A stretch of DNA of 64,000 nt from Takakia lepidozioides. Its lineage: Eukaryota; Streptophyta; Takakiopsida; Takakiales; Takakiaceae. The notes beneath the pieces were generated by a model that had not been told where the DNA came from, ran no database searches, and worked only from the letters and a program-made list of their open reading frames with translations. The stretch is from contig CM060733.1 of assembly GCA_030704615.1 (NCBI GenBank), positions 32,612,001-32,676,000 of the forward strand. Reading direction: 5' to 3'. Position numbers and translations under genes: made by a program. This document shows, in pieces, positions 23,140-34,360 of this stretch. How positions within the stretch are numbered: position 1 is the first letter of the stretch; each line of letters begins with the position of its first letter.

Positions 23140-23510
23140 CTCGACACCACCTCGTTCAGCCATAGTGTTGAACACTCCCTCCGCATCCTCAATGCTCCCA
23201 CAATGGCATACATGTCCACAAAGGGTATTATTCATAATCACATCCGGTACAATTCCAGTTTTGGTGATGCAACCATGCACCTCTTTGCCCTTTTCCATGG
23301 CTGCAGGCTTGCACACGCACTGCAAAGCACACAAACATGATGTGGTCGAGCTTCACCCCTTCCCCCATCATCTGCTTTCAAGTCTCCAAAGCCCCATCTT
23401 GCGCTCCTGCTCTGCACACCCTGAAAGCATCGCGTTCCACGACACCACATCTCATTCAGCCATAGTGTTGAATACTCCCTTGGCATCCTCAATGCTCCCA
23501 CATTTGGCAG
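23140..23510 (-). pseudogene. PPR fragment, minus strand
   Basis: The minus strand reads EDAKGVFNTMAE*DVVSW, CSACASLQ, MEKGKEVHGCITKTGIVP and CGSIEDAEGVFNTMAERG across stops and a frameshift. Same PPR family, inverted relative to the neighbouring copies. Confidence 0.75.
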
Positions 23511-23985
23511 ACGTGATGTCCTATGATGTGCTTGTTGGTGGGGCTGTGTTGTACCCCATGGGATATACTCTGGACTTTTGGGAGGAAACGACATCCTACA
23601 GGCCGGAGTGGTAGTCAGGAGATGGCCAACGTGCATTGGTCCTAGTGCGGTTTATTGGGAATGTAGCGGTGGATCATAGGAACATGATGCCCACATTGGC
23701 TGCATTCTCAGATTGAGTATCTAGGCCACATGATATACCCTGGAGGATTGGGTGTTCAACAGACAAAGGTGGAGGCCATTGCATGCATTCCACGTCCCAT
23801 GGATGTAAGCAGAGTTCATGCTTTCATGGGATTGACAAATTACTACCGATGGTTTGTCAAGAGATTTAGTAGCATAGCAAAGGCTCTTACCAAGTTGACC
23901 AAGGTGGGTCAGGAGTGGTAGTGGGAGGAGGAGCAGGAGGAAGCCTTTGAGGAACTCAAGGCTCCATTGACTTCTGCACAATGGC
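23511..23985 (+). pseudogene. Ty3/gypsy protease-end and reverse transcriptase fragments
   Basis: The first part reads MSYDVLVGGAVLYPMGYTLD, near-identical to 31118-31170 in the gypsy ORF. After a break at about 23715 comes a reverse-transcriptase tail, RVHAFMGLTNYYRWFVKRF, then LTKLTK and EAFEELKAPLTSA. These are typical of the RT/RNase H connection in Ty3/gypsy Pol. Confidence 0.75.
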
Positions 23986-23993
23986 TTTAGCTC

Positions 23994-25297
23994 TCATGAC
24001 TGAACCGTCTGTAGGATGATCCGGCTGCAATCGAATGAAGAGCTCATGGCGTGGGATACCTCGCGTCTTCTCTGAACCACCCAAAGTTGTTTGAATTTGG
24101 AAAGGGCAAGACTCCAAATCCGCCTCTGTGAGGCCAAATTTGCAACTGCTGCTCTCCCCAACATCAATGGTTGTGCTCCCGAATCCAACAAGACTCGCAG
24201 TGGCCTATACCTCCTCCCGGCTGGGCCACTCAACTGAAACACTCCATCCTGATTGTCCACTAGAAGTTACTACTCCAGGAGTCACCATGCTACGCTCAAT
24301 GGCTGGCCTAGTTGGTAATTCGTGCAACCTTGCAGGTGCCGCTTGCCATGGCGCGGCTGTGGCTGACTTTATCCTCGAATCCAAGGCATCCATAGACTGC
24401 ACCTCATCTGCTATCCCCGCAGGTAGTGCTGATGCATCACCACTCTCACAGAGTCTAGCTGCTAGTCTGAACACAACAGCTGGCCGAATCCCCGGCATTG
24501 CAATTGTCATTGCAAAAAATAATTGCAGTAAATTGCAGAAAATTGCCGTAGCCACCCCCAATAATGTACTGGCTACACCTTGCTCTGTAGCACTACCCAC
24601 AGTTGCATTTCCCGAGCCAAACCAACTCTCCCCAATGGTACTCGTGGCTCTACCTCTGACACACTTGGACAAGCGGGTGCCATTGATGGCGTAGGTGACA
24701 CTGTCTCAGCCAATGTAAAGGACTGTGGAAGCCTTGTTTGACGACTTGCTTCCCCCCTTTGTGGATCAAAATCCACATCCGCTCCTCTTGGCTGAGGAGC
24801 ACGCGTTGTTGTTCGAGTGACAGCAGCAGCAGAGTCCAATACATGCAATGGCCCTACAAGTGTGGCTCCGCACATGAAGCCCATACCAATCTGGTCTTCC
24901 CTAGGCATAGGAGGTTGTGCAGGTGGGGCTTGAACCTCAGGCCTTGGAGCTAGCGCAACATGAGTAGTGACCATGGCAGTAAGACGTTGCTCTAGCTGGG
25001 CAAGTCTATCCACCATGCCTTGGTCATGACCTTGACCCTGACCCTGACCCTATGCTCCTTAGTTTTGGTTACGACCTCCACCACGACCTCTGCCTCCTCT
25101 ACCTCTCTGGACTACATTGCCTCGTCCTTGGCCACCATTGTTCCCTTGGAACTGGCCTGGCCGTAGCTCAGGATGCAAGTCATAACAATGGGCCTCCTCA
25201 TGCCCATACTTGCCACAATGCCCACACTGTAATTGTGTAGGTTGTGCCTATGTTGGCCCTTTGCCTCTCTCCGGGCAATCCTTCTTGACATGGGGTT
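23994..25297 (-). pseudogene. Ty3/gypsy gag-protease fragment, inverted
   Basis: The minus strand matches the gag-protease of 28673-31548: LLDSGAQPLMLGRAAVANL (protease DSG), FRLAARLCESGDAS, LPQSFTLAETVS and DVDFDPQRGEAS, then Gly-rich gag and the zinc-knuckle region. Homology ends at 25297 in the middle of the knuckle (after CATGTCAAGAAGGATTGCCC on the minus strand), where other DNA begins. It faces the plus-strand fragments at 23511-23985, so the two are not one collinear copy. Confidence 0.8.
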
Positions 25298-25858
25298 GTC
25301 AAGTTAAATAAGCACAGTGTGAAAGCAACTAGAATAAAGCTAGTTATTTGTATTTAACACTTGGATTTAGGTCAAGTGTTAAATCAGGTGTCAAGTTTAG
25401 TTTGACACTTGAACCGCCTTATCTTCACGAGAGCGGCAGTCGCGTAGCTCATCTCTCTCGAGTTGAGCCTGCGCGACCGAGCTCCTGCATCGTTTAGGAC
25501 TGAGTGTGCTTATGATGGGAGTATAGGTTGTTGTGGGGTGGAGTCCCCATAGCTTGGGGTGCCCCTGGCTCGACTTCTGTTTTAACGAGTGATAGCGATG
25601 GATTTCATGTTGTTTCTGGTGTGAACAGTGTGTCTCTTAGCTTGTTTATCACTCGAGAGAGATGAGGCTTGCATCTGTGAGTGCCAGAGGTGGGGCGAGA
25701 CGATGCCATCTGTTTGTTTTTTTTTTATGATTTGAGCCTATGAGGAGAAGGCAAGTGAAGCTGTCAGCAACGTCCAAGGCGCTGTTTCAAGAGGCACAGG
25801 AGGCCAGTGGGCTTGTTGGGGGAGAAGGATTATGTGGGCTGTGCATAAGGGGTACTAG
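25298..25858 (+). repeat. Unclassified insert joined to gypsy fragment
   Basis: TTGTCAAGTTAAATAAGCAC begins exactly where the gypsy zinc knuckle breaks. Two words, CAAGTGTTAAATCAGGTGTC and TTTGACACTTGAACC, look LTR- or terminus-like. No ORF is supported. It leads into captured host-gene pieces. Confidence 0.35.
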
Positions 25859-26089
25859 TTGGGCAGCAGTGAAAGTACCGTAGTAGATGGTATAAATGTT
25901 AAGAGTTCCATTTGTCCCTACAAGAACGGGCCCATCGTGATAAGGCACAATGATGGGGGTTGGGTTTACAAGGAACTTAGAACTCCCTATAGCTGTCGCA
26001 GTGGTCGGATGAATTGTGCTAAGAGTGCGAAGCCAGACAACGGGCTTTTAACCTTCGAGACTCCTCACAGTGGCGTTGAGCTCACTCAG

Positions 26090-26401
26090 ACTGAAGTCGG
26101 CGTGGAGAGCAAACCCACATGGAAATGTAGGTTGGTGATCTCCTATGATGGCACCAATTACTCAGGGTGGCAACTGTAGCCAAGGGCAAACGGTGTGATA
26201 GTGCAGTACTTGGTAGAGGATGCACTGGCCAAGGTGACCAGATGCACACGTGATCAGCTGCTTCTTTGCGCTGCAGGCCGCACAGATGTTGGTGTTCATG
26301 CCTGGGGTCAGGTGGCTCATTTTGTGACTCCATATTGCTTTGACCAGTTACAATTCTTGCATACATCCCTGAATGGCATTCTGCCCTATGACATTCGAGT
26401 A
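26090..26401 (+). pseudogene. Captured tRNA pseudouridine synthase (TruA family) fragment
   Basis: The text CRLVISYDGTNYSGWQL is followed by an amber stop (26177-26179) where Gln is expected. It then reads on in frame through AAGRTDVGVHAWGQVAHF to [11 protein letters not shown]. AGRTDxGVHA is the TruA active-site motif; its Asp forms pseudouridine in tRNA. The open frame from 25859 may include more N-terminal sequence. Homology stops at about 26401, where an antisense glycolate oxidase piece begins. There is no sign of an intron in this part. It is a non-functional fragment. Confidence 0.85.
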
Positions 26402-26403
26402 CA

Positions 26404-26637
26404 AGGGGTGTCCACAGTGAGGGCAATGGCCTTAAAACCTGCACGCTCTCCTCGGCGTACCAATTGTGCAACCACATTTCTGCCCTTGTATACGTAAAGC
26501 TAGAAGAAGCGGATGCCAGGACCTACTGCTGCAACCTCTTCAACACTGTTGGTTGCCCAGGATGACAAGGTCATGACTGTGCCAGCAGCAGATACTGCTC
26601 TTGCAGTGGCCAGCTCACCGTCAGGGTGAGCCATCCT
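26404..26637 (-). pseudogene. Captured glycolate oxidase exon(s)
   Basis: The minus strand reads [43 protein letters not shown], then an amber stop (26502-26500) where Gln is expected. It continues [32 protein letters not shown]. This is the FMN-binding barrel region of peroxisomal (S)-2-hydroxy-acid/glycolate oxidase, a photorespiration enzyme. It starts right after a GTGCAG acceptor-like site at 26638, near where plant genes have an intron, so the capture may have been genomic. It abuts the TruA piece tail-to-tail. Confidence 0.9.
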
Positions 26638-26939
26638 CTGCACGACAAGACTTGTCGAGCCTGGTTGCAAGGCTGACAGACCATCGGAAGATTCACCTAA
26701 TGAGGACGATGTTATTTCTGACCGAAGCAAGTTAGAGAAAGACATTGACGGATCAAGAGAAGACAACCGTGAGACAGGCTGCGAAGCTAAAGCTGGAGGA
26801 GAGGAGAAAGCTGCGGAATCGGAGACCAAAGGGGGTGTCCGTACCATTTGACTAATATTAGGGGAAGCAAAAGTAAAGGTGAAGACCGCAAGGAGAGTAC
26901 GAGGCTGCAGGCCGTGTCAAGAGAGAAAGGGCGGACAAT

Positions 26940-27416
26940 GCCGTGTAATCTTCCTGCGAGACAGAGGGGGTGCAATGACGAAAGACTTTCAGAAAAAGGA
27001 GACCAACTAGAATTTGATGCTGAGTCCAAAAAAGAGATGGTGGCAACATCAGACTCAAGCCAGCCACCGAGATCAGCAGCGCGCTTGTTCCACAACACAC
27101 AACGCATGTTACAATCAACAGCAAACGCAGGAACCGGCAGCTCATCGACATAGACAAACGCATCAGTGCCGAGGGCTTTCTCCCCCGTAACTGGAATGGG
27201 CCGGGGACCCGCAAGCTCCAGCACAAAGTCCAGTGCTTCCCGCTGGTAATCCTCCTCAGTGAGTTTATCGTTAGCCACCAAGGCCTCAAACAGACTGTGA
27301 GTGACCCCTCGCCTGTACATGGCGTCCATAAACATGTCTTTCCTCCCCCTCTCTTGGTGCGCAAGCCTGCAAGCAATCACGGAATGTTGACACCACTCTC
27401 TCTCACAGCAAGACAC
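26940..27416 (-). pseudogene. Possible captured PAS-like domain fragment
   Basis: The minus strand reads LPVPAFAVDCNMRCVLWNKR, AADLGGWLESDV, like the core of a PAS sensor domain (AVD...WN..A.E..G...). It is preceded by about 85 residues without a recognised fold. The frame opens with GTG, so it is probably an internal piece. It has the same orientation as the glycolate oxidase fragment but is not obviously from the same gene. Confidence 0.35.
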
Positions 27417-27422
27417 TATTGA

Positions 27423-28151
27423 GTGCCACAGTTCCCTCCCTCTCTCTCTCTCACTCTCGGTATGCAGAAGACTGGAGCAAGGTGTGCTGTCACTAGAAAG
27501 TCACTAGTAACCAAGAGCTGTGGGGGATGCATTTGTAAACACGAGTCAGGCATTAGCAGTAGACAACAAACTGCTGTAGTTGGCGTTGAGGGCCTCAATA
27601 TTGCCTTGGACAGTCAGAACTCTGTTGGAGCCAGCAGTTCTGCAGCTGTAGGTGAAATCCCAAAGTGGGTGGAAGCTAGGCTTGGAACACAACCAAAGAC
27701 AGCCCCGGGGACCAAGGTGTTCAGCCACAAGGCCGTGGTGTATTGGAGTAGAGAAGCAGGAGCTACACAAGTTTGTGCAATCGGACAGCGTTGCAGCCGG
27801 ACACGCTCTGCACAAGGCAACCATGAGCGGGGGTTCATTAGCGAGGACAAGTTTGTTCTATTTGAAGGAGATGCAGTCATTCGCAATGAGGACACCCGCA
27901 ACCGTCTCAAAGCTTTCGAGTTGAGAGACTATCAGACCCTACCTTTGTTTTCTTTAGTGTTCAGTGAGCGGGAGATAGCAGAGTGTTGCTTTGTCTCTAC
28001 CTGGCAGAAAGAGGAGGAGGGTTGGTTAGAGCGAGCTACTGTAGCTTGGGACAAGGTTAGTGGCAGGTTTCTGGACATAGATATACCTCCTACACCTTAC
28101 CATCATGCAGAGCGAGGCACTTTGAGAGAAGTCTGGCAGTTGATAGCATAG
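27423..28151 (+). CDS. Unrecognised 242-codon ORF
   Basis: The ORF starts at ATG 27423 or later. The C-terminal half looks protein-like (ISEDKFVLFEGDAVIRNED, LRDYQTLPLFSLVFSERE, VSTWQKEEEGWLERATVAWD). I do not recognise a family. It ends just before the gypsy LTR-like sequence (28154) and could be another captured fragment or retroelement leader. The strand choice is not certain. Confidence 0.3.
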   Translation: MPQFPPSLSLTLGMQKTGARCAVTRKSLVTKSCGGCICKHESGISSRQQTAVVGVEGLNIALDSQNSVGASSSAAVGEIPKWVEARLGTQPKTAPGTKVFSHKAVVYWSREAGATQVCAIGQRCSRTRSAQGNHERGFISEDKFVLFEGDAVIRNEDTRNRLKAFELRDYQTLPLFSLVFSEREIAECCFVSTWQKEEEGWLERATVAWDKVSGRFLDIDIPPTPYHHAERGTLREVWQLIA

Positions 28152-28153
28152 AT

Positions 28154-28630
28154 CAGGATTAGATCTTGCTTGGTCGGGCTTCTATTCTTCCCCTCCATCT
28201 CTGTACTATTTTCATTACCTTGTACTTGTAGTTTCCAAAGCCTCTCTTGGTGGAGGCCAGTCAGTCCGGGGTTTTGGGCTGGGATATTCTGTAGGATTAG
28301 CATTGCAGCTGGATTTTGGTGTGGGGGTGTTGATGTTTTGATTTCTTGTGTTTGGATCCCCCCCCCAACACCTGCATGCTTGACTGTGCGCCATGTTGGT
28401 TTTGTGTGGGCGCTTGCTTTCATAGGGATTAGGCCGGATTTGATCACCGGTCAATCCTAGAGTATGCTGTCGGTGGTGAGGCTGGAGTGATGACCAGCAA
28501 GACCACCAGTGTTTCTTCTATGGTGAGGCTGGGTTGATGACCAGCCAACCATAGGAGTTCTTGCGGTGGATGCAGGTGCAGGTGCCCTGAGCCATTGGGA
28601 TATGACCCTTAGACTGCAACAGGTGCCCAC
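28154..28630 (+). repeat. Gypsy 5' LTR-like sequence
   Basis: It lies directly upstream of a gypsy gag and shares multiple blocks with 14246-14696. Exact TG...CA ends and a tRNA primer site could not be fixed. No matching 3' LTR is seen because the element is truncated in pol. Confidence 0.6.
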
Positions 28631-28672
28631 CCGTGTCACTATTAGATTAGTACTAGAGCCTTATAGTGTCAC

Positions 28673-31548
28673 GTGGAGGAGGTGCACATTGTGAGTGTCA
28701 TCACGGAGTTACCCAAGGGTTTTGAGGGGAGTACGGCTAAAGGCAGTAACAGTGAGAGTGGGTTCACAAGACGAGGTATTCGGTTCAGACCACCTTCACC
28801 GCCACCCTCAACTACTGTAGAGTCAGATACAGACTCAGAGGCTTCATCAACAGGTGTGCAGTTTCATTCGCCATTGTTGTGGGACGACATGGAGGAGATG
28901 TATGGAGCTACCAAGGGGCCTCGTAGGTACTCTGGAGTTGTGGGCACAATCGAGTTGGATGACTTTATCCAGGAGTTCGACAGCTGGTGTGATTTGCAGC
29001 AGATGCGCAATCCACAGCTATTCACCCCATTCATGGCGTGGAAGGGACTGTTCCAGCATTTGGAAGGCCCGCCTATGGACGATTACCACGAGTTCAGGCA
29101 AGGACATGAAGCAGAAATTGAGGAGTGGAGGATATATTGGTCACCCAACTACGTCTCCATTACTCGAGGCACGACGCGACCAATAGCTGCATCAGTACCA
29201 ATATCTCCCACTGCCAGCACTAGTAGTGGAGCAAGTAGTGCCGGTACTTCTGCAGGTGGTACCAGTTCAAAAGGTGCTACTACTCCTCCTGCCACGACTA
29301 CAACACATGTGCCTAGATTCAACCCGGTGGTGGAGTTCTTCGAGGAATTGCGGAGGAATTACCAAGGTGTACGAACAGAGAAGATGCGAAGTTTGCAAGA
29401 CTTCCAGCGCAAACCCAGTGAGAGCCTGCGAGAGGCGTACACTCGTATGAGGCGCTTGATAAGTGTGACCCAAGGGGTTACTGAAGCTCAGGCAATCCAG
29501 TTTTGGTATGGAATTCTGGACAAGGAGCTCAAGAGAAGGGTGCGAGATGCAACCCTGTTACAAGCAGCCCAACCCACATTAGCAGATGTGTTTCTGCTGG
29601 CTGAGCGGATTGAGCTCAACATGGTGGAGGAGCGAGTTGTTACCATTGCATTTGGCAAGGACATGCCTGCACGAGGCGCAGCTGCCAGCCCACAGGCACA
29701 AGGTACTGCCCAACAGCATGGTCAGGGGGGCAAGGTTGCCCAGCCCAAGTTCCATGGAGCTTACAAGGGACCTCAGGTGCAGAGGCCCGTGGCATCTTTT
29801 GCAGGCCAACAGCAACCAGGGGTGATATGTTGGACATGTGGAGGACCCCATGTCAAAAGAGATTGCCCAGAGAGTGGCAGAAGGCCGGCACAAGTACAGC
29901 CTGCACAGTTGCAGTGTGGGCATTGTGGCAAGTATGGGCATGGAGATGCCCAGTGTTATGACTTGCATCCTGAGTTGCGCCCAGGCCAGTTCCAAGGGAA
30001 CAATGGTGGCCGGGGGCGAGGTGGACCAGCCCAGAGAGGACGAGGTGGTCGGGCACGAGGTGCAGGCCAAGGGCAAGCTCAACATGGCCAAGGACGCGGA
30101 GGTCAGGGTGTTGACCAAGGCATGGCCAACCGGCTTCAGCAGCTAGAGCAGAGGCTCGCTGCCATGGCTACAGCTCAGGCGGTACCGGCTCCCACGCGGG
30201 ATGGTCCACCTCCTGTTCCTGAGGGAGGAGATATGGGAGGCATGGGATTCATGTGCGGAGCAGCACTACCACTAGAGCAGGTGGAGTCTGCTGCAGCCGT
30301 GACTCGAGGAGCATCACGAGTTCCTGAGCCACGGATCCACAGCGTGGGGAGGCAAGCCGTCAAGCGAGGCTTCCTCAATCATTTACATTGGCGGAGATAG
30401 TATCGACGCCATCCATGGCACCTAGTTCTCGCCCGACTGTTACCGAGGCGGAGGTTACTATGCCATTGGGGAGAGCTACACGTGCAGCACTGACACCTGC
30501 TACCAAAGCTAGTGCAGCCGGTGTGTTGTTGGGGGCAGCCACCTCTGTGTGCCAAGCCCCACTGTTCTCAGCAACCATGATTGCGACGTCGGGGGTAAGA
30601 CCAGCTGCAGTGTTCAGACTAGCAGCAACACTCTGTGAGAGTGGGGAGGTCACTTCATCTTCTGCGGAGTTAGTGGAAGGTGTAGTGGCAGAGGAATCCT
30701 CGGATTTGAGGGTCAAGACTGCCACAGCTGCGCCCTGGCAAGCTGCAGCTGCCAGGTTGACGGAGCTGCCAGCTAGGCCAGCCTTTGAGCGTGCCATGGT
30801 GACACCTGGAGTTCTCTTGTTAGACAACCAGGATGGCATTTTCTCTTTGAGTGGACCGGCAGGCAAGAAGTACCGGCCACTGCGGGTCTTGTTGGACTCG
30901 GGAGCTCAGCCACTGATGTTGGGCAGAGCTGCTATTGCAGGTTTGGGCCTCATGGAGGCGGATATGGAGCCTTGTCCTTTCCAGATACAGACATCTCTGG
31001 GAGGATCAGAGCAGGCTCGGGGCATGACACGGCATCAGTTGGCCATTAGACTGCAGCCGGATCATCCTATCGATGGCTCAGTAATGCGAGCCAAGGCCAT
31101 TGTGACAGACGCGGTCTCTTACGATGTCCTCGTTGGTGGGGCAGTGTTATATCCCATGGGCTTCACCCTGGACTTTTGGGAGGAGTCAGCATTCTACAGG
31201 CCTGGATGGCAGTCAGAGGATGGTCGTCGTGCACAGCTCCCTGTGACATTCATTGGGGGTATTGCGGCTGCCCAACGGGGCAAGATGCTAATACTAGCCG
31301 CCTTTACAGCTGCAGTTAGTTGGCCTGGAGAGTTGCTGGAAGGCAATGCCCATGCAGAGGATATGCCACCTCCAGCAGAGCAGGATGACATGCATGGTAT
31401 GGCGGAGTTGCCTGCCATGGTTGCTCACACTCCATTGTGGGGTACGAGCAAGGATTTGCAGCAGGTTGCTGATCGACGGGTGCAACAAGCCTGGGTAGAG
31501 GCTTTTGTACCGCAAGAGAGGAGGCATTGGCAGCTGGTGCAAAACTAG
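28673..31548 (+). pseudogene. Ty3/gypsy gag-protease, truncated before reverse transcriptase
   Basis: Two overlapping frames (28673-30400 and 30388-31548) together form one gag-protease reading. Gag contains a matrix/capsid-like part (KPSESLREAYTRMRRL...AQAIQFWYGILDKELKRRV). Two zinc knuckles follow: CWTCGGPHVKRDC, with 3 instead of 4 residues before His, and CGHCGKYGHGDAQC. A Gly/Arg-rich tail comes next. The second frame has a retroviral-type protease (LLDSGAQPLMLG) and SYDVLVGGAVLYPMGFTLDF. Comparison with the inverted copy at 24573-25016 shows that about 14-17 bases are missing near 30333 (between VPEPR and DPQRGEAS), which causes the frame change. No ATG opens the first frame. RT, RNase H and integrase are absent after 31548; CACTA sequence follows. 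Confidence 0.85.
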
Positions 31549-31604
31549 AGACAATGCACTGTGCGTAGCATGCAAAGAGGGAAGGGGTGATGTTCAAAAC
31601 ATGT

Positions 31605-32790
31605 ACAGTGCAGGTGGCGACCGGATGCGTAGGCGTAGAATAGATGACCGTCTATGGCGAATGGAAGAAGCTTATGCCACAAGGAATGGGCATACAAAAA
31701 TGCTATGCAACTGCGATGAGTGTCATGGAGGAAAAGTACTATTGTTGGAAACAGTGAAGAATCATTATATGATACACGGGAGGGATCCTCTTCTCCAACG
31801 CTGTTCTCTTCCGGTAACATCGTCACTTTCCCTTCAGCAATTTAGTTTGAATTTTGAATGCAACGATCCTCTTCTCCACATGTCGACATTTCGTTGGGTG
31901 ATTGTAGTCAAGAAGTCATAAGATACAGACGTGACTATGACTACGCCACTTCCGTTATCACTTTAATTAATGCACATGTCGTGTTTTCATTGGTCTAGTG
32001 TAGTCATGTAGTCATATATGACTAAGTAAGTGACTGCAACTATGACTTCAATGGCTACAAATGTCGTGTTTTTATTGGGTGTATATTCATAAGATACATA
32101 CGTAAATATGACTGCATCACTGCAACGTCACCGTGCCTCCTATGTCATAATATGAACAAGTGTCACATCGTTGTTGGTCCACTCACAAGATGACTATTGG
32201 GATGCAGGGATGTGAATATTCAGATGATGAAGACGAAGGCCCTGCGGCACAGCGGGAGCCCAATGTCACAGAGAACGCAGATGAGAGTGGTGGATTGGAG
32301 GTAGAAATGCAGCGTGCATTGCAGGAAGCGTTTCTCTTTGCAGATGCAAACAGAGAGGACCCCATTCATGGTGGAACCGATCACACATTTGCCGATCATG
32401 ACGATAATCTCGACGATTCCAGGGACAATGAATTTGATGAGAATGATCACTTGCACGTTGATCCCGAGTATGATAAACTCTTCCGACAGTTGCAATGTCC
32501 ACTTTTTGAAGGGTGCTCCATCAGCCGGCTGCAAGCAACTTTGACGTTGCTGAATGCATGCACTACCCACAAGTGCACCAATGCATTTGTGGATGAGCTT
32601 CTGGGATTGTTGCGTAAGAGTTTTTTTGCCTAAAGAGAATTCATTGCCGAAAACTCACTATGAAGCAAAAACCATGATTGCCAAGATGGGATTGCAGTAC
32701 ACCATGATTCATGCCTGTGAGCATGGTTGCAATTGGCTTTGGACCAACCCGTGCTGGTACCATTGCCATGGGTTCTGCCTGCAATGTTTT
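31605..32790 (+). pseudogene. CACTA (En/Spm) TNP2-like transposase, N-terminal part
   Basis: The first exon-like part (about 31620-31800) reads MLCNCDECHGGKVLLLETVK, then HYMIHGRDP, like the transposase-associated zinc region of CACTA elements. A second part (32160-32633) is acidic and continues to CPLFEGCSISRLQATLTLLN, then NAFVDELLGLLRKS. A one-base slip in a T-run near 32625 moves the text to LPKENSLPKTHYEAKTMIAK, MGLQYTMIHACEHGCNW. That matches the conserved start of TNP2-type transposases (LP..YYEA..L...LGL.Y..IHAC..GC). The DDE core is missing. Many GTAGTCAT words in 31890-32130 resemble CACTA subterminal repeats. Confidence 0.75.
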
Positions 32791-32819
32791 CTTGCCATGG
32801 ATTCGGCACACGCCACGAA

Positions 32820-33480
32820 AGGCCATCCAGACCATCTCTGGAAATGCTCCAATGTTGTTTCAAACATCTCCACATTGCAATGGATACAACACTGACATTA
32901 GATGAGTGAAAGTGAGACTAGACCTCCAGCCAGCCGGCTTTCCCACATCAAATTGAAGGGGATCTGTAGATTATAGATAACGGCTGTTGCCTTCTCAATG
33001 TCTTTTCCAATCACCTCTGCAATGAACTGGGGTATAAGATCCTTCAAATCACAAGTTTGAGCATCACGCACAAGCCACTTACGGGGATAGAGTTTCCAAT
33101 GCGAACCATTGGTCTTTTATTGATAGCATTGTTGTAAAATACATGGACCAACATGGTCAATTTCGGGAATAACATATAGTACGCTTTCATGTACTATGTA
33201 AGCATGCAACTATGTACCAGTGACGTCGCTTGTTCGCCACTTAACCTGTTTGCCCATTCAGCCATCTCCACATTGTCATGGATTTTGCATGCTGGATTGT
33301 GAGGCCATCCACACCGTCCTCTGGAAATGCTATCATGGGGTTTCAGCTATGTCCACATTTCCCTGGATTATGCCTGCACGAAGCAAGGCCAACTGCATTC
33401 AGCACCCTCCACTTTATTATAGTATTGTAGCAACATTCAAAGCACTTCAATTTGTATCCATCGAAAACATCTAGGCTGGA
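32820..33480. repeat. Duplicated segments inside the CACTA region
   Basis: A block (GCCATCCA...CTCTGGAAATGCT...TCTCCACATTG) occurs at about 32822 and 33300. A second block at 32935-33185 is repeated at 33685-33900 (GATCCTTCAAATCACAAGTT and GATAGCATTGTTGTAAAA shared). Direct orientation, about 480 and 750 bp apart. Confidence 0.6.
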
Positions 33481-33684
33481 AAAAGACATTGTTGCAGCAG
33501 AACTTAGGAAAGTACTTCTCCCCTTCCACTACACACGTGAAATGAAAGAAGCCAACCAACAGCATACCAGCCAAGAAAATATGAAACCAGCCAAGAAAAG
33601 AGCCAATATATGCAGTGAAGGTCGACACTAAATGAAACTTATCCAATACTTACATTAGAGGAGGGAAGCTAAGTCTTACCTCCA

Positions 33685-34360
33685 TAAGCTTGCCCACATC
33701 AAATTTGGGAGCTTTCAGAATTTTTCCTTTCCGGTTGAATGAACTTGGCTACAAGATCCTTCAAATCACAAGTTTGAGCTTCACACACAATGAACTTACA
33801 GGGATTGAGCTTCCAATGCGAACCAGAAGTCTTATATTGATAGCATTGTTGTAAAACACATGGACCAACAATGACAGTCTCTGGAATGACATATAGTACA
33901 GCATGCCGCTTCCAGTTGACCATCTACCCATGTAGGTTTCTTGTAACTATCCTTCCACAGGGAATCATAGGTAATGTGGAGCTTGAAATCCAGCCCTCTT
34001 GGATGAATCTGGACCCACACTCTATCCCTGCTCCTTCAACTATCCATGCCTGTGACAACCTACAATTCTACCAGCAAACACCCCAACCATACTGGTGTGG
34101 AGTTCTTCCCCAAAACACCCCAACCTACTTATCACAATCTGAAATGCATCTGCTTCTCTCTGTAGTCCAACAGGCATTCGCCTTTTTGTCTCCATTGTCC
34201 ACCATTGGGGTCGGAAAGTGTTCACCCCAAAGCTTCTCCTCATCTCTATTATATGTTTTTGGATACTTCCCTGCTGCCACATTGCAGTAACTTGCCAAAG
34301 TCACTCCAAACCACCACAGATCTACCCAACGACCTAACTTACAGAATTCAATATGCATCT
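33685..34360 (-). pseudogene. Unidentified repeated coding remnant (family R1, long copy)
   Basis: The minus strand reads NIHIEFCKLGRWVDLWWFGV, TLASYCNVAAGKYPK, DEEKLWGEHF. After breaks it reads VLYVIPETVIVGPCVLQQCY, TSGSHWKLNPCKFIVCEAQT, CDLKDLVAKFI. The last block is repeated with coding-type substitutions at 32990-33185 (VGPCILQQCYQ, GSHWKLYP, AQTCDLKDL). The first block is shared with 22300-22500. I do not recognise the protein; its repetition suggests a mobile element. Confidence 0.45.

Noticed and set aside
26082-26477. 131-codon minus-strand ORF
   Set aside because: It is the antisense and out-of-frame shadow of the TruA and glycolate oxidase fragments.
32990-33185. CACTA transposase C-terminus
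   Set aside because: The repeated peptide does not match the TNP2 C-terminal region as I know it; kept as unknown family R1.
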